Source: Pseudomonadota bacterium
Lineage (GTDB): Bacteria; Pseudomonadota; Gammaproteobacteria; Steroidobacterales; Steroidobacteraceae
Length of the DNA stretch: 13,252 bases
Reading direction: 5' to 3'
Assembly: GCA_023423065.1 (NCBI GenBank)
Contig: JAFAGC010000084.1
Coordinates: 1 to 13,252 of the forward strand
How positions within the stretch are numbered: the stretch's first letter is position 1; each line of letters opens with the position of its first letter. Below the pieces are notes generated by a model. It did no database searches. It was given only the letters and a program-made list of their open reading frames with translations, and had not been told where the DNA came from. Below, piece by piece: positions 1 to 7,245 of the stretch. The position numbers were made by a program, and so were the translations under genes.

Positions 1-50
1 GTCTTTCGACCGGCCCGCCCACGTTGCGGGTTGGCTACGCCTATACCCTG

Positions 51-728
51 TTAGCCGATCAGGTAGGGATCGACGGGCAGTTGCACCTGCGCGGGCACGC
101 GCACCGCGACGTCGAAGTTGCGCGTGACGTATTCGGCCTTCGGGTCGATCGCGCGGGCGTTCGCGAGATCCACGTACGCCGCTCCGGTATCGCCGGCCAG
201 CCAGTTCATCACCGCCCGGTTCGACAGGGCCACCGTGGCGACCTCATTCGCATGCCGCATTTTCGTGCGGTCCCAGCGCTTGACGAACGAACGGGAGCGC
301 TTCGCCGCTTCCACGGCCGAGTCGCACGCGCCGCGCGCATCCGCGAAGTTTCGCTCGAGGGTGCGCAGCACGCAGAGGTTCGTCTTTTCGCGCGCCGAGT
401 CGACGCGATCGCCGATCTGGCGGCTGGCCTTTTCGGTGTGGCCGTCGACCAGCGCCTTGCCGCCGGGGGCGTCGAGGAAGCTGGCTAACATCATCGCCTT
501 GGGAGCGCTTTCCTGGGCGACCGCGCACTCCGAGGCCGCGTTGATGCGACGCGGATACTTGAAGGAACGGGCCGGGTGTCCGACGTAGCGAACGACTGCG
601 CTGCCCTCGGTCGCGCAGGACTCGACCTGGGCATCGGCGCCGGCGCCCGCAATCGCGAGATTCGTCGCCGAAAAGGAACACAGCAGGGCAAGGGTGGCGT
701 AGGCCACGAGAGACTTGTGAGACAACAT
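51..728 (-). CDS. Secreted TPR-like protein of unknown function
   Basis: A 225-residue protein, probably exported. Residues 1 to about 29 form a signal peptide (Lys near the N-terminus, hydrophobic stretch at 8-27, Ala-x-Ala cleavage candidates at 27-33). Two helical TPR-like segments follow, at about 114-145 and 165-205; the second has the small-residue pattern and the Ala-Ile-Asp-Pro ending typical of TPR helix pairs. Four cysteines (38, 68, 119, 135) could pair in the periplasm. The frame stays open upstream to 821, but the ATG at 726-728 is chosen because AAGGAGT sits just before it and the signal peptide begins there. It is the last gene on this strand, 125 nt after the M48 peptidase gene, with hairpins between, so it may have its own promoter or be read through. 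TPR proteins usually scaffold other proteins; the partner is unknown. No enzymatic motif is seen. Sure of the gene, not of its role. Confidence 0.8.
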   Translation of the reverse strand: MLSHKSLVAYATLALLCSFSATNLAIAGAGADAQVESCATEGSAVVRYVGHPARSFKYPRRINAASECAVAQESAPKAMMLASFLDAPGGKALVDGHTEKASRQIGDRVDSAREKTNLCVLRTLERNFADARGACDSAVEAAKRSRSFVKRWDRTKMRHANEVATVALSNRAVMNWLAGDTGAAYVDLANARAIDPKAEYVTRNFDVAVRVPAQVQLPVDPYLIG

Positions 729-735
729 GACGATT

Positions 736-742
736 ACTCCTT
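736..742 (-). promoter_or_regulatory. Strong ribosome binding site for the secreted TPR-like gene
   Basis: On the minus strand AAGGAGT precedes the ATG at 726-728 by 7 nt. This fixes the start at 728 rather than at the upstream in-frame starts reaching 821, and places the signal peptide at the N-terminus. Confidence 0.75.
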
Positions 743-745
743 GAA

Positions 746-765
746 GATTGGTTTGATTCCCAATC
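746..765. repeat. Inverted repeat just upstream of the RBS
   Basis: GATTGG (746-751) and CCAATC (760-765) form a perfect 6-bp inverted repeat with an 8-nt spacer. It lies only 3 nt upstream of the Shine-Dalgarno sequence of the secreted TPR-like gene. It could be a 5'-UTR hairpin or a regulator half-site pair. Both readings are inference. Confidence 0.35.
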
Positions 766-784
766 CAAAGGCGTAACGGATTCC

Positions 785-797
785 GGAACATTGTTCC
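785..797. repeat. Perfect 13-bp palindrome, operator-like
   Basis: GGAACA-T-TGTTCC is a perfect inverted repeat with a single central base, in the 125-nt gap between the M48 peptidase gene and the secreted TPR-like gene, about 60 nt before the latter's start. A symmetric 6+1+6 site of this kind can be a dimeric-repressor operator. It could also form an alternative hairpin, because its right arm shares two bases with the adjacent stem at 796-813. No cognate regulator is encoded in the window. Confidence 0.4.
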
Positions 798-813
798 TCG
801 GCGCGGGCCGAGG
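796..813 (-). terminator. GC-rich hairpin after the M48 gene, possible terminator
   Basis: CCTCGGC and GCCGAGG form a perfect 7-bp stem around the 4-nt loop GCGG, about 40 nt past the stop of the M48 peptidase gene. On the minus strand the stem is followed by AACAATGTT, not by a run of T. It is therefore at best a weak intrinsic terminator or an mRNA-stabilising 3' hairpin, and partial read-through into the secreted TPR-like gene is plausible. Confidence 0.35.
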
Positions 814-853
814 CCTAACATCCCTACGGATTCACTGGAACGAGTCCAGCAGC

Positions 854-3800
854 TCAGGTCCCCGCGAGGTATCCCCGCTCACCGACGAACAAGGAGTTGG
901 CCGCCTCCCGGCGCCAGCTTTCGGGCGCGCGTTGCCCGAGCAGCACCACCGCCGCATACCGCGCGGGGTAACGCAGGTTCACGTTCAGATCTGGATAGGC
1001 ACTGGCGGGATCGGCGCCCGCGCGCAACGCATCGAGGAAAGCGATCATGGGGCGGGCCTGATCGCCGGATTCCGTCGTCAGGCGCGCGGCCAATGCGGAA
1101 GTGTCCTGGCCGAGTCGCGACGCGAGCGCGTACATATAGAGCGCGGTGGTGAAGTCGGCCGCGCCGGGGTCCAGCGCCAGCGCGGTGTCGATCATCTCGC
1201 GAGTCGCTCCGTCCGAGGCCGCCACGAGGCGCAGCACGCGTTCGCCGCCTTCGGCATGCGCCCTGGCTTTCGCGAAAGCTGCATCGAGATCGCCGCTCGC
1301 GAGGGCGGCATAGGGTTCGAGCGCCGTCCCCGCGATGTCGACTCCCGATTCGATCGCGACGAATGTCGAGAGCGCTTGCGACGCCTGCGCGAGGTCGCGC
1401 AGGTTCGACTCGCGGCCGAGCACCAGTCTTCGCATGCGCGCGGTTTCCAGCGCGAGATAGTCCTGCATCGGACGCACGCCGCGGCGCGCCTGCTCGTACA
1501 GCGGCAGCGCGGCCTGGTAGTCGCCGGCCTCCGCGTAGGTAGCCGCGGCGCCCAACGTGAGCCAGGGATGGTCCTGCCACTTGCGATGCGCCTCGAGAAA
1601 CCGCGCGTCCTGCTGCGCGGAATCGCCGATGCAGCGAATGCCGAGATACTGCAGGTTCGGATCCTCGGGCGCCGATGCGGCGAGCGCCCGGTGACGCGCG
1701 CAGACCGCGTCGTGTTTCTCACCCTTCGCGCTGTCCTGCTCGAACCTCAACAACACCACGTCGTTCGCGGTTTCCTTCAGGCGATCGGCGAACACGGTTT
1801 CGAAGCCCGGCTGCGCCGCGGCGACCTGCAGCCAATCGATGAACTGCGGCGAATGGGTGTCGTCCCAGCGCAGGTGCGTCATGATCAGGTCCGCGCGTTC
1901 GGTATCGTCGCGCACCATCTCGACCTGCTGCCAGGGAGACGAGCCGCTCGCCGAGGCCAGTACCTTGCGGTACCCCGACGAACTGCTGATCGTCTGTGGC
2001 GGCTCCTCGAACACGTGATCGACGCGGGTCCTCGACCAGCGCAACGCGCCGATCGGCCGCTCCTTCGGCGGAGCGGCCCTGGCCGCGGCGGAGCTCGACG
2101 AGTGGTAGGTAGCCGTCCATTCGTACAGCGGCGCGGCGCCCGCGACGTTGTACACGTAGTGCGCGCGCACGCCGTTGAGTTTCTCGTCGAACGATTCGAT
2201 GACGCGCTCGTCTTCGGTGAGCGCGCGCACGCTGAGCGTGCCGGAGGTGGGCATCGTCACCGTGACCGGCGAGTTCGGCAACGCCCGGACCTTCTCGCCC
2301 GAATACTCCACCCACACCGGCTGCGCGAGCCCGTTGTAGATAGTCATGTGGGCGACGCCGACATTCGCGCCGAATACGACGACGCCGCCCACGATGCCGA
2401 GCGCGACCGTCGAGCGGGCGATCGTGGGAAGCGTGCCGTCGGCGGTCTGGAACCGGTCCCACCAGTCGAGCCGCTTCTGGCGGGGACGCTCCTTGCCGGG
2501 CAGCAGCGTCTGGTATTGCTTCGGCAGCACGGATGCCGGCGGCGCGTCCGCGGGAGCGACGGCATCGCGCACGAACTTCGCCACCTGGCTTTCGGCGAGC
2601 AGCAGCTGCTCGAGCGCGGCGTCGCGCAGCCGACCGAGCGCGAAGCGCGCGGCGCCCACCCACCCGTCGATGACATTGAGCCATTCGCCGATGTTCTCGC
2701 GGGCCGGCGGCGGTAGTTTGAATTCCTCGAGCATCGCCATCCAGTTCGCGACTTCGAGCCGGCGCGCGAGCGTGCGATCCAGCGTGATTCCCGGTCCTTC
2801 CTCGTAGACCCGCTGCAACACGGCGTGCAATTGCTGGCAACCGGCAATCAGCCGCGCGAGTTCGTTCGAGCTCACCCGGCCGTCGGCGGTGACGATGCCG
2901 TAGATGTTGGCCACGTATCCCTGCACGTCGCGCAGGTTGGCCTCGGAGTGATCCGCGTAATGCAGCGCCGCGGCCAGTCCCTGCAGGTATTCCGGCCATC
3001 CCTTCTGCAGGGAATGCGCGGCCGCCAGGTGAGCGGTGCGGCAGCGTTCGTCGTGCGCCTCGATCCGGCCGCGCACCGCGTCGATTTCGACCTCGAGCGC
3101 AGCGATGACGCGCGGCAGGTCGGCGCGGCGGAGCTCCTCGCCGCTGTGGCGGATGACCCCGCCGGGCGCCTGCGCGATCTCGTCGCGCAACGCCTCGAGC
3201 GCATGTTTTTCCTCGAGCTTCTCGTTGAGCAGCTCGACGTCCTGCGCCAGGCTCTCGGGGTAGAGAGTCGCGATGACGCGCGTGGCTTCGCTCGCTGGAA
3301 TCGTCGTGCCGTAGAGCTTCGCGACGCTGTCCACGTGCCGCACGGGGGAACGATTCAGGTATGCGCCGCGGTAGGCGCGATCGAGGAAAGCGCGGCCGTA
3401 CAGTTTCTCGAGATGCGCGAACGTCTCCTCGGTGGTCTGCACCGCGAGCTCGGCGTCCCGGAACACGTGTGCCGACATGCGCTCGCGCAGGCTCTGCGGG
3501 TTGTCGAACACCGCCCAGGCGCTGCGTTCGTCGATCGGCGCCGGCACGTAGAGAGTCTTCGCGTTGCGTTCGCGATCGGCGCTCGGCGGATGCGTGGCCC
3601 ACATGCGCGGCGGCTGGGCGAGCTCCGTCTTGAACACGCGGTGCATCTCGCGGGCGTTTTCCGGCATCGGCGGCACCACGCCGTAGTCGGGCTGATTCAG
3701 GATCTCGCGCATGCGATCGATGATCCGCGACTGCACGGAGAACAGGTCCGTCACGCGCCGCTTGTCGCCGGCTTCGCCGCTCGCGAACGACAGGGTCTTG

Positions 3801-4675
3801 TCCCAGGCGTCGTCCGCCGCGTTGAGCTTGTGCAATGCGTGGATCAGCGCATCGCTGCCGGTGAGGGAAACCGCCACGAGGTCCGCCTGGAATTCCATCT
3901 GGCGCGACAGGGCGCGTTCCGCGAGCAGCACGACCCGGAACAACACGTCCATCATCGAGCGGATCGACCAGACGATGATCGAGAGGATCCAGCCGATCCA
4001 CGCGACACGCAGGTCGAAACGCGAGAGCTGCTGGAGCAGCCGGTCGAGCGCGTCGCGCCGCGAGACGACGTGCCCGGCGATCTGGCGCGCGATGTAGACC
4101 CAGCGGCCGACCGCCATGGAACGCTGCGCGAAGTGGCCGAATTCGTGGGCGAGCACGGCCTTGAGCTCACCGAGCGTCACGACGTTGACGAGTCCGAGGC
4201 CGATTTCGAGATTCTTCTTCGACGGGATGATCAGGTTCAGCAGCGAGAGATCGTAGAACACCGCCGCGTTGACCCGCGGCGAGAGATACACCTTGTGCGC
4301 GCGCGGCGCCCGCGCTTCGTCCGCGAGGCGGTCGATGAATTCGAACAGCCGCGGCTGCTGGTCGCGCGTGACCTCGATGTCGTCTATCTCGTAGCGATGC
4401 TGGATGAAGAACAGCGCCTTGAACATGAACACCGCGAGGAATGCCGCGCACAACGCGGCGACGAATCCCCACAGGTCGAAGTCGCCGTCGGCGCCGAACA
4501 TGCCGCTCGCGATGCGCCACGCCGTCCACGCGAACCAGGTCGACAACGCGAAGTACATCACGATGAACGTCGCGAGCCCGAGCATCGCGAGCCACGCATG
4601 GCGCTTGTAGGCGGCGCTGGCGGCGGTCAGGTTCGGCGGCACCGCGGCCGGGCCGGGTGGATAGACGTGTTCCAT
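854..4675 (-). CDS. Giant M48-family membrane metallopeptidase with C-terminal repeat region
   Basis: A 1273-residue zinc peptidase of the M48 (HtpX/Ste24-like) superfamily. Membrane segments lie at about 31-50 and 70-92. The active-site HEFGH is at 177-181 with the glutamate in EFQAD (residue 261) as third zinc ligand, and a hydrophobic pair at about 225-252 lies between them, as in HtpX-like enzymes. A helical middle follows, including a TerB-like stretch (TADGRVSSNE) near 581-621. A single membrane segment at about 754-775 leads into a beta-rich segment and a TPR-like helical region to the end. Typical HtpX is about 290 residues, so most of this protein is extension. The first two-thirds would face the cytoplasm and the last 500 residues probably the periplasm (inference). 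The ATG at 4675 is preferred; a GTG at 4687 in frame is possible. It lies 237 nt after the DUF58 gene on the same strand. Likely role: membrane-protein quality control. Substrate unknown. Confidence 0.88.
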   Translation of the reverse strand: MEHVYPPGPAAVPPNLTAASAAYKRHAWLAMLGLATFIVMYFALSTWFAWTAWRIASGMFGADGDFDLWGFVAALCAAFLAVFMFKALFFIQHRYEIDDIEVTRDQQPRLFEFIDRLADEARAPRAHKVYLSPRVNAAVFYDLSLLNLIIPSKKNLEIGLGLVNVVTLGELKAVLAHEFGHFAQRSMAVGRWVYIARQIAGHVVSRRDALDRLLQQLSRFDLRVAWIGWILSIIVWSIRSMMDVLFRVVLLAERALSRQMEFQADLVAVSLTGSDALIHALHKLNAADDAWDKTLSFASGEAGDKRRVTDLFSVQSRIIDRMREILNQPDYGVVPPMPENAREMHRVFKTELAQPPRMWATHPPSADRERNAKTLYVPAPIDERSAWAVFDNPQSLRERMSAHVFRDAELAVQTTEETFAHLEKLYGRAFLDRAYRGAYLNRSPVRHVDSVAKLYGTTIPASEATRVIATLYPESLAQDVELLNEKLEEKHALEALRDEIAQAPGGVIRHSGEELRRADLPRVIAALEVEIDAVRGRIEAHDERCRTAHLAAAHSLQKGWPEYLQGLAAALHYADHSEANLRDVQGYVANIYGIVTADGRVSSNELARLIAGCQQLHAVLQRVYEEGPGITLDRTLARRLEVANWMAMLEEFKLPPPARENIGEWLNVIDGWVGAARFALGRLRDAALEQLLLAESQVAKFVRDAVAPADAPPASVLPKQYQTLLPGKERPRQKRLDWWDRFQTADGTLPTIARSTVALGIVGGVVVFGANVGVAHMTIYNGLAQPVWVEYSGEKVRALPNSPVTVTMPTSGTLSVRALTEDERVIESFDEKLNGVRAHYVYNVAGAAPLYEWTATYHSSSSAAARAAPPKERPIGALRWSRTRVDHVFEEPPQTISSSSGYRKVLASASGSSPWQQVEMVRDDTERADLIMTHLRWDDTHSPQFIDWLQVAAAQPGFETVFADRLKETANDVVLLRFEQDSAKGEKHDAVCARHRALAASAPEDPNLQYLGIRCIGDSAQQDARFLEAHRKWQDHPWLTLGAAATYAEAGDYQAALPLYEQARRGVRPMQDYLALETARMRRLVLGRESNLRDLAQASQALSTFVAIESGVDIAGTALEPYAALASGDLDAAFAKARAHAEGGERVLRLVAASDGATREMIDTALALDPGAADFTTALYMYALASRLGQDTSALAARLTTESGDQARPMIAFLDALRAGADPASAYPDLNVNLRYPARYAAVVLLGQRAPESWRREAANSLFVGERGYLAGT

Positions 4676-4687
4676 GCGAGACCCCAC

Positions 4688-4912
4688 GTTCTTCTAGTCG
4701 GCCGGTAGTGTGCGCGCCCGCACGGCCGCGGAAAAGGGTCAAGGCACATGTTGTGCGACGCCTGTCACTCTTCGCCGCGTGACGGCAGATGGCGCTGAAT
4801 GTCCGGCGGGAATCCGATTCCTTGCGCGCCTTGGCAAGCCACCTTGAAATCATTCCACGCGCCGAACCCGGGCTGCGACTGCCTGCGCAGTCTGCCGCCG
4901 CGGTGCGGCCGA
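4688..4912. other. Structured gap between the DUF58 and M48 genes
   Basis: No convincing gene. On the minus strand, from the DUF58 stop onward, it holds two tandem hairpins (4894-4909, 4877-4892), then two small perfect hairpins: GCACA-TGT-TGTGC (4744-4756) and GTGCG-CGCC-CGCAC (4710-4723). TTGACC (minus strand, 4737-4742) resembles a -35 box but has no good -10 at normal spacing. The gap could give the peptidase gene its own promoter and a structured leader. The only reading frame across it (stop at 4765) has mixed third-position GC, unlike the neighbours, and no ribosome binding site. Confidence 0.5.
4877..4909 (-). terminator. Tandem hairpins just after the DUF58 stop, possible terminator
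   Basis: GACTGC-CTGC-GCAGTC (4877-4892) is a perfect 6-bp stem with a 4-nt loop. GCCGC-N6-GCGGC (4894-4909) is a perfect 5-bp stem. Both begin within about 20 nt of the DUF58 stop at 4913. No T-run follows on the minus strand, so this is a weak intrinsic terminator at most, or a 3'-end stabiliser that lowers expression of the downstream peptidase gene. Confidence 0.35.
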
Positions 4913-6271
4913 TCAGAGCAGGCCGGCGCGTTTGACGGCGTTGTAACGGTTGACGAGTTCGATGCCGAGATTCTGCGGTTCGGCATCCACCATCAAGGCA
5001 TCGCGCGCGGCCAGCCGGTTGAAGGCGTCGCGGCGCGCCTGTTCGTACAGATGCGCGCTGCCGACGTCGAGCGCGGCGTCGGCCGACGAGATGGTCTGCG
5101 ATATCAGCTCGCCGACCACGCGCTCGCGCAGCGACGCGAGCAACACCAGGTGGCGCGTGCGCAGCAGGCGCAATGCCTGGCCGAGCTCGCTCGAATCCTC
5201 GTCGCGGAAATTGGTGATCACGATCACCAGCGAGCGCTTGTGATGCCGCAGCAGCAGGTTCTGCGCGACGGATAGATAGTCCGAGTGCGTCGCGCTGGGC
5301 TGCACGGAATACAACTCGCCCATGAGCGCGTTCAGCGCGTGCGCGCCCTTGCGCGGCGCGAAAACCCTCGAGTCGTCGGGCGGCGTGCCGAAGGTGAGGG
5401 CGCCGACGGCGTCGCCCTGCTTGAGCGCCACGTACGACAGCAGCATCACGGCGTTCAACACCTGGTCGAAGTGACCGCTCCTGACGCCATGTTCGACGTC
5501 GTACGCACGCATGCGGCGCCCGCAGTCGACGAGCAACATGACGCACTGGTCGCGCTCGTCCTGGAACTCGCGCAGGATCGGCTTGTTCTGGCGCAGCGTC
5601 GCCTTCCAGTCGATGTGCCGCACCGGATCGCCGTAGCGGTACTCCGCGAGCTGCTTGAAGTCGGTGCCTTCACCGCGCTGCTGATAGGTCTTGATGCCGA
5701 TTTCCTGCAGGCGGCGGTCGCCCGCGAGCCACGCATAACGCGCGACCTGCGCGAAATCCGGATAGGCGCGGCGCGCATCGACGCCGCCCAGGCGCTCGAG
5801 CAGGTCGCACAGACGCAGCCGCGAGCGCACGCGCAGGTCCGCGGGCGCGAAGTCGATGTCGCCGCGCCGGGTCGGCACGACTTCGTAGGTGACCTCGGTG
5901 CGCTTCTTCGGATACAGCGTGACCTTCGCGGGCAGGCCGGCCGCCTCGAGGCTCGGATCGCAATGATCGAACAGTTCGCAGCGCCACACGTGCCGCCCGC
6001 CCGTTTCGAGCTGAACGTGAACCGGCCGCTTCACGCCGATCGCGAATGCCGACGGCAGTCGCCGAGTCAGGCGCACCTCGGAGCGCGCCCAGGCGCGGCG
6101 CGAAACGAAGAAGTCGATCGCGGTGAGCGCGGCGAGCGCGAGCGCGTACGCGCCCGACGCGAGGGCGACCGGGGCGCGGGGCACGCCGAACGACAACGCG
6201 GCAATGGCCGCCGTCGCGCCGGCCGCCAGCAGCGCGATGCAAAGCCTGCTCGGTATGAGCGCGAGTCGCAT
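4913..6271 (-). CDS. DUF58 domain protein (MoxR partner)
   Basis: A 452-residue membrane-anchored DUF58 protein. Two membrane segments lie at about 9-28 and 36-56. The family core is clear at 210-254: EYRYGDPVRHIDWKATLRQ, then LREFQDERD and LLVDCGRRM. The last is the start of a degenerate VWA-like fold, where the usual DxSxS metal site is replaced by D249-C-G251. The rest of the VWA-like domain runs to about 400. Proteins of this family are nearly always encoded beside MoxR ATPases and are presumed to be their partner or substrate at the membrane. The ATG at 6269-6271 shares its A with the TGA of moxR (TGATG), so translation is coupled. The frame is open upstream to 6508, but that part lies inside moxR and has arginine-rich shadow composition. 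It is the last gene of the overlapping block. Confidence 0.93.
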   Translation of the reverse strand: MRLALIPSRLCIALLAAGATAAIAALSFGVPRAPVALASGAYALALAALTAIDFFVSRRAWARSEVRLTRRLPSAFAIGVKRPVHVQLETGGRHVWRCELFDHCDPSLEAAGLPAKVTLYPKKRTEVTYEVVPTRRGDIDFAPADLRVRSRLRLCDLLERLGGVDARRAYPDFAQVARYAWLAGDRRLQEIGIKTYQQRGEGTDFKQLAEYRYGDPVRHIDWKATLRQNKPILREFQDERDQCVMLLVDCGRRMRAYDVEHGVRSGHFDQVLNAVMLLSYVALKQGDAVGALTFGTPPDDSRVFAPRKGAHALNALMGELYSVQPSATHSDYLSVAQNLLLRHHKRSLVIVITNFRDEDSSELGQALRLLRTRHLVLLASLRERVVGELISQTISSADAALDVGSAHLYEQARRDAFNRLAARDALMVDAEPQNLGIELVNRYNAVKRAGLL

Positions 6272-7245
6272 CAGATGCGGGGCGCGGCCACGCTGTCGAT
6301 GATCGCGGCGAGCAGTTCGTCGGGCTTGCGGCCCTCGAGCAGCGCGTCCGGCGCCAGCGCGATGCGATGGCGAAGCGCCGGGATGGCGATGCGCTTGATG
6401 TCGTCCGGGATCACGAAGTTGCGGCCTTCGAGCAGCGCGACCGCGCGCGCGCCGCGCACCAGCGCCAGCGGACCGCGCGAACCCGCGCCCTGCGCGAGGC
6501 CGGCCCATTCGCGCGTGGCGCGCGCGATCCGCACCGCGTAGTCGACGACCTGCTGGTCGACGCGCTGGCGCGCCGCGATGAGCTGCAGGCTCGAGACCGC
6601 GCGCTCGTTGAGCACCGGCACGACCTTCGACAACGGTAGTTGGTCGCCGGGCTGGTCGGCGGTCGCGCGGATCACGACGCCCACCTCGTCTTCGAGCGTG
6701 GGATAACCGATCTCGATCTTGAACAGGAAGCGGTCGAGCTGCGCCTCGGGCAGTGGATAGGTGCCCTCGGTCTCCACGGGGTTCTGGGTGGCGAGCACCA
6801 TGAACGGCTTCGGCAGCGCATGCGTCTGGCCTTCGAGCGTGACCTGGAATTCCTGCATGACCTCGAGCAGCGCGCTCTGCGTCTTCGCGGGCGCGCGGTT
6901 GATTTCATCGGCCAGCAGCAGGTGGGTGAACACCGGCCCGCGCACGACGCGCATTTCCATGGTCTTCGGATCGAGCACCGCGTGGCCGGTGATGTCCGAG
7001 GGCATCATGTCGGGCGTGAACTGCACGCGGCCGTTTGAGAGCTGCAATGCCTGCGACATCGCGCGCACCAGCAGGGTCTTGCCGAGACCGGGGACGCCTT
7101 CGATGAGCACGTGTCCCGACGCGACCAGCGCGAGGACCACTTCCTCGATGACGCGGTGTTGCCCGACCATCGCTTCGCCGATGCTGGTGCGTAGTTTGCC
7201 GAGCAGGTCGGCGGCTTTCAGGATCGTGGCGGCTTCAGTTTCCAT
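6271..7245 (-). CDS. MoxR-family AAA+ ATPase
   Basis: A 324-residue AAA+ ATPase of the MoxR family, full length for the family. Walker A GVPGLGKT is at 50-57, Walker B LLLADEINRA at 109-118, sensor-1 LATQNP at 151-156 followed by the MoxR hallmark VETEGTYPLPEAQLDRF with the arginine at 172. The C-terminal helical lid carries the usual sensor-2 region. MoxR proteins are cytosolic chaperone-like ATPases that help mature or activate partner complexes, classically with DUF58 or VWA proteins. The ATG at 7245 is preceded by AAAGGTC and overlaps the upstream DUF4350 stop by 11 nt. The stop shares one base with the DUF58 start. All catalytic motifs are intact, so the enzyme should be active. The symbol moxR is not assigned because the name covers many paralogous subfamilies. 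Confidence 0.96.
   Translation of the reverse strand: METEAATILKAADLLGKLRTSIGEAMVGQHRVIEEVVLALVASGHVLIEGVPGLGKTLLVRAMSQALQLSNGRVQFTPDMMPSDITGHAVLDPKTMEMRVVRGPVFTHLLLADEINRAPAKTQSALLEVMQEFQVTLEGQTHALPKPFMVLATQNPVETEGTYPLPEAQLDRFLFKIEIGYPTLEDEVGVVIRATADQPGDQLPLSKVVPVLNERAVSSLQLIAARQRVDQQVVDYAVRIARATREWAGLAQGAGSRGPLALVRGARAVALLEGRNFVIPDDIKRIAIPALRHRIALAPDALLEGRKPDELLAAIIDSVAAPRI

Noticed and set aside
780..800. Extracytoplasmic-sigma-like promoter (GGAAC with CGTT) before the secreted TPR-like gene
   Set aside because: On the minus strand the two boxes are only 14 nt apart instead of the 16-17 usual for such promoters. GGAAC here is explained by the palindrome.
791..2716. Long plus-strand open frame (641 codons) opposite the M48 gene
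   Set aside because: Arg/His/Val-rich product without motifs. It is the antisense shadow of a well-supported gene in GC-rich DNA, as are the similar frames at 2825-4708 and 5285-6541.
4765..4986. Possible 73-residue minus-strand small gene in the DUF58-M48 gap
   Set aside because: Its first third lies out of frame inside the DUF58 gene. It has no ribosome binding site, and third-position GC is lower than in the neighbours. The last 35 residues look passable as protein, but not enough to call a gene.
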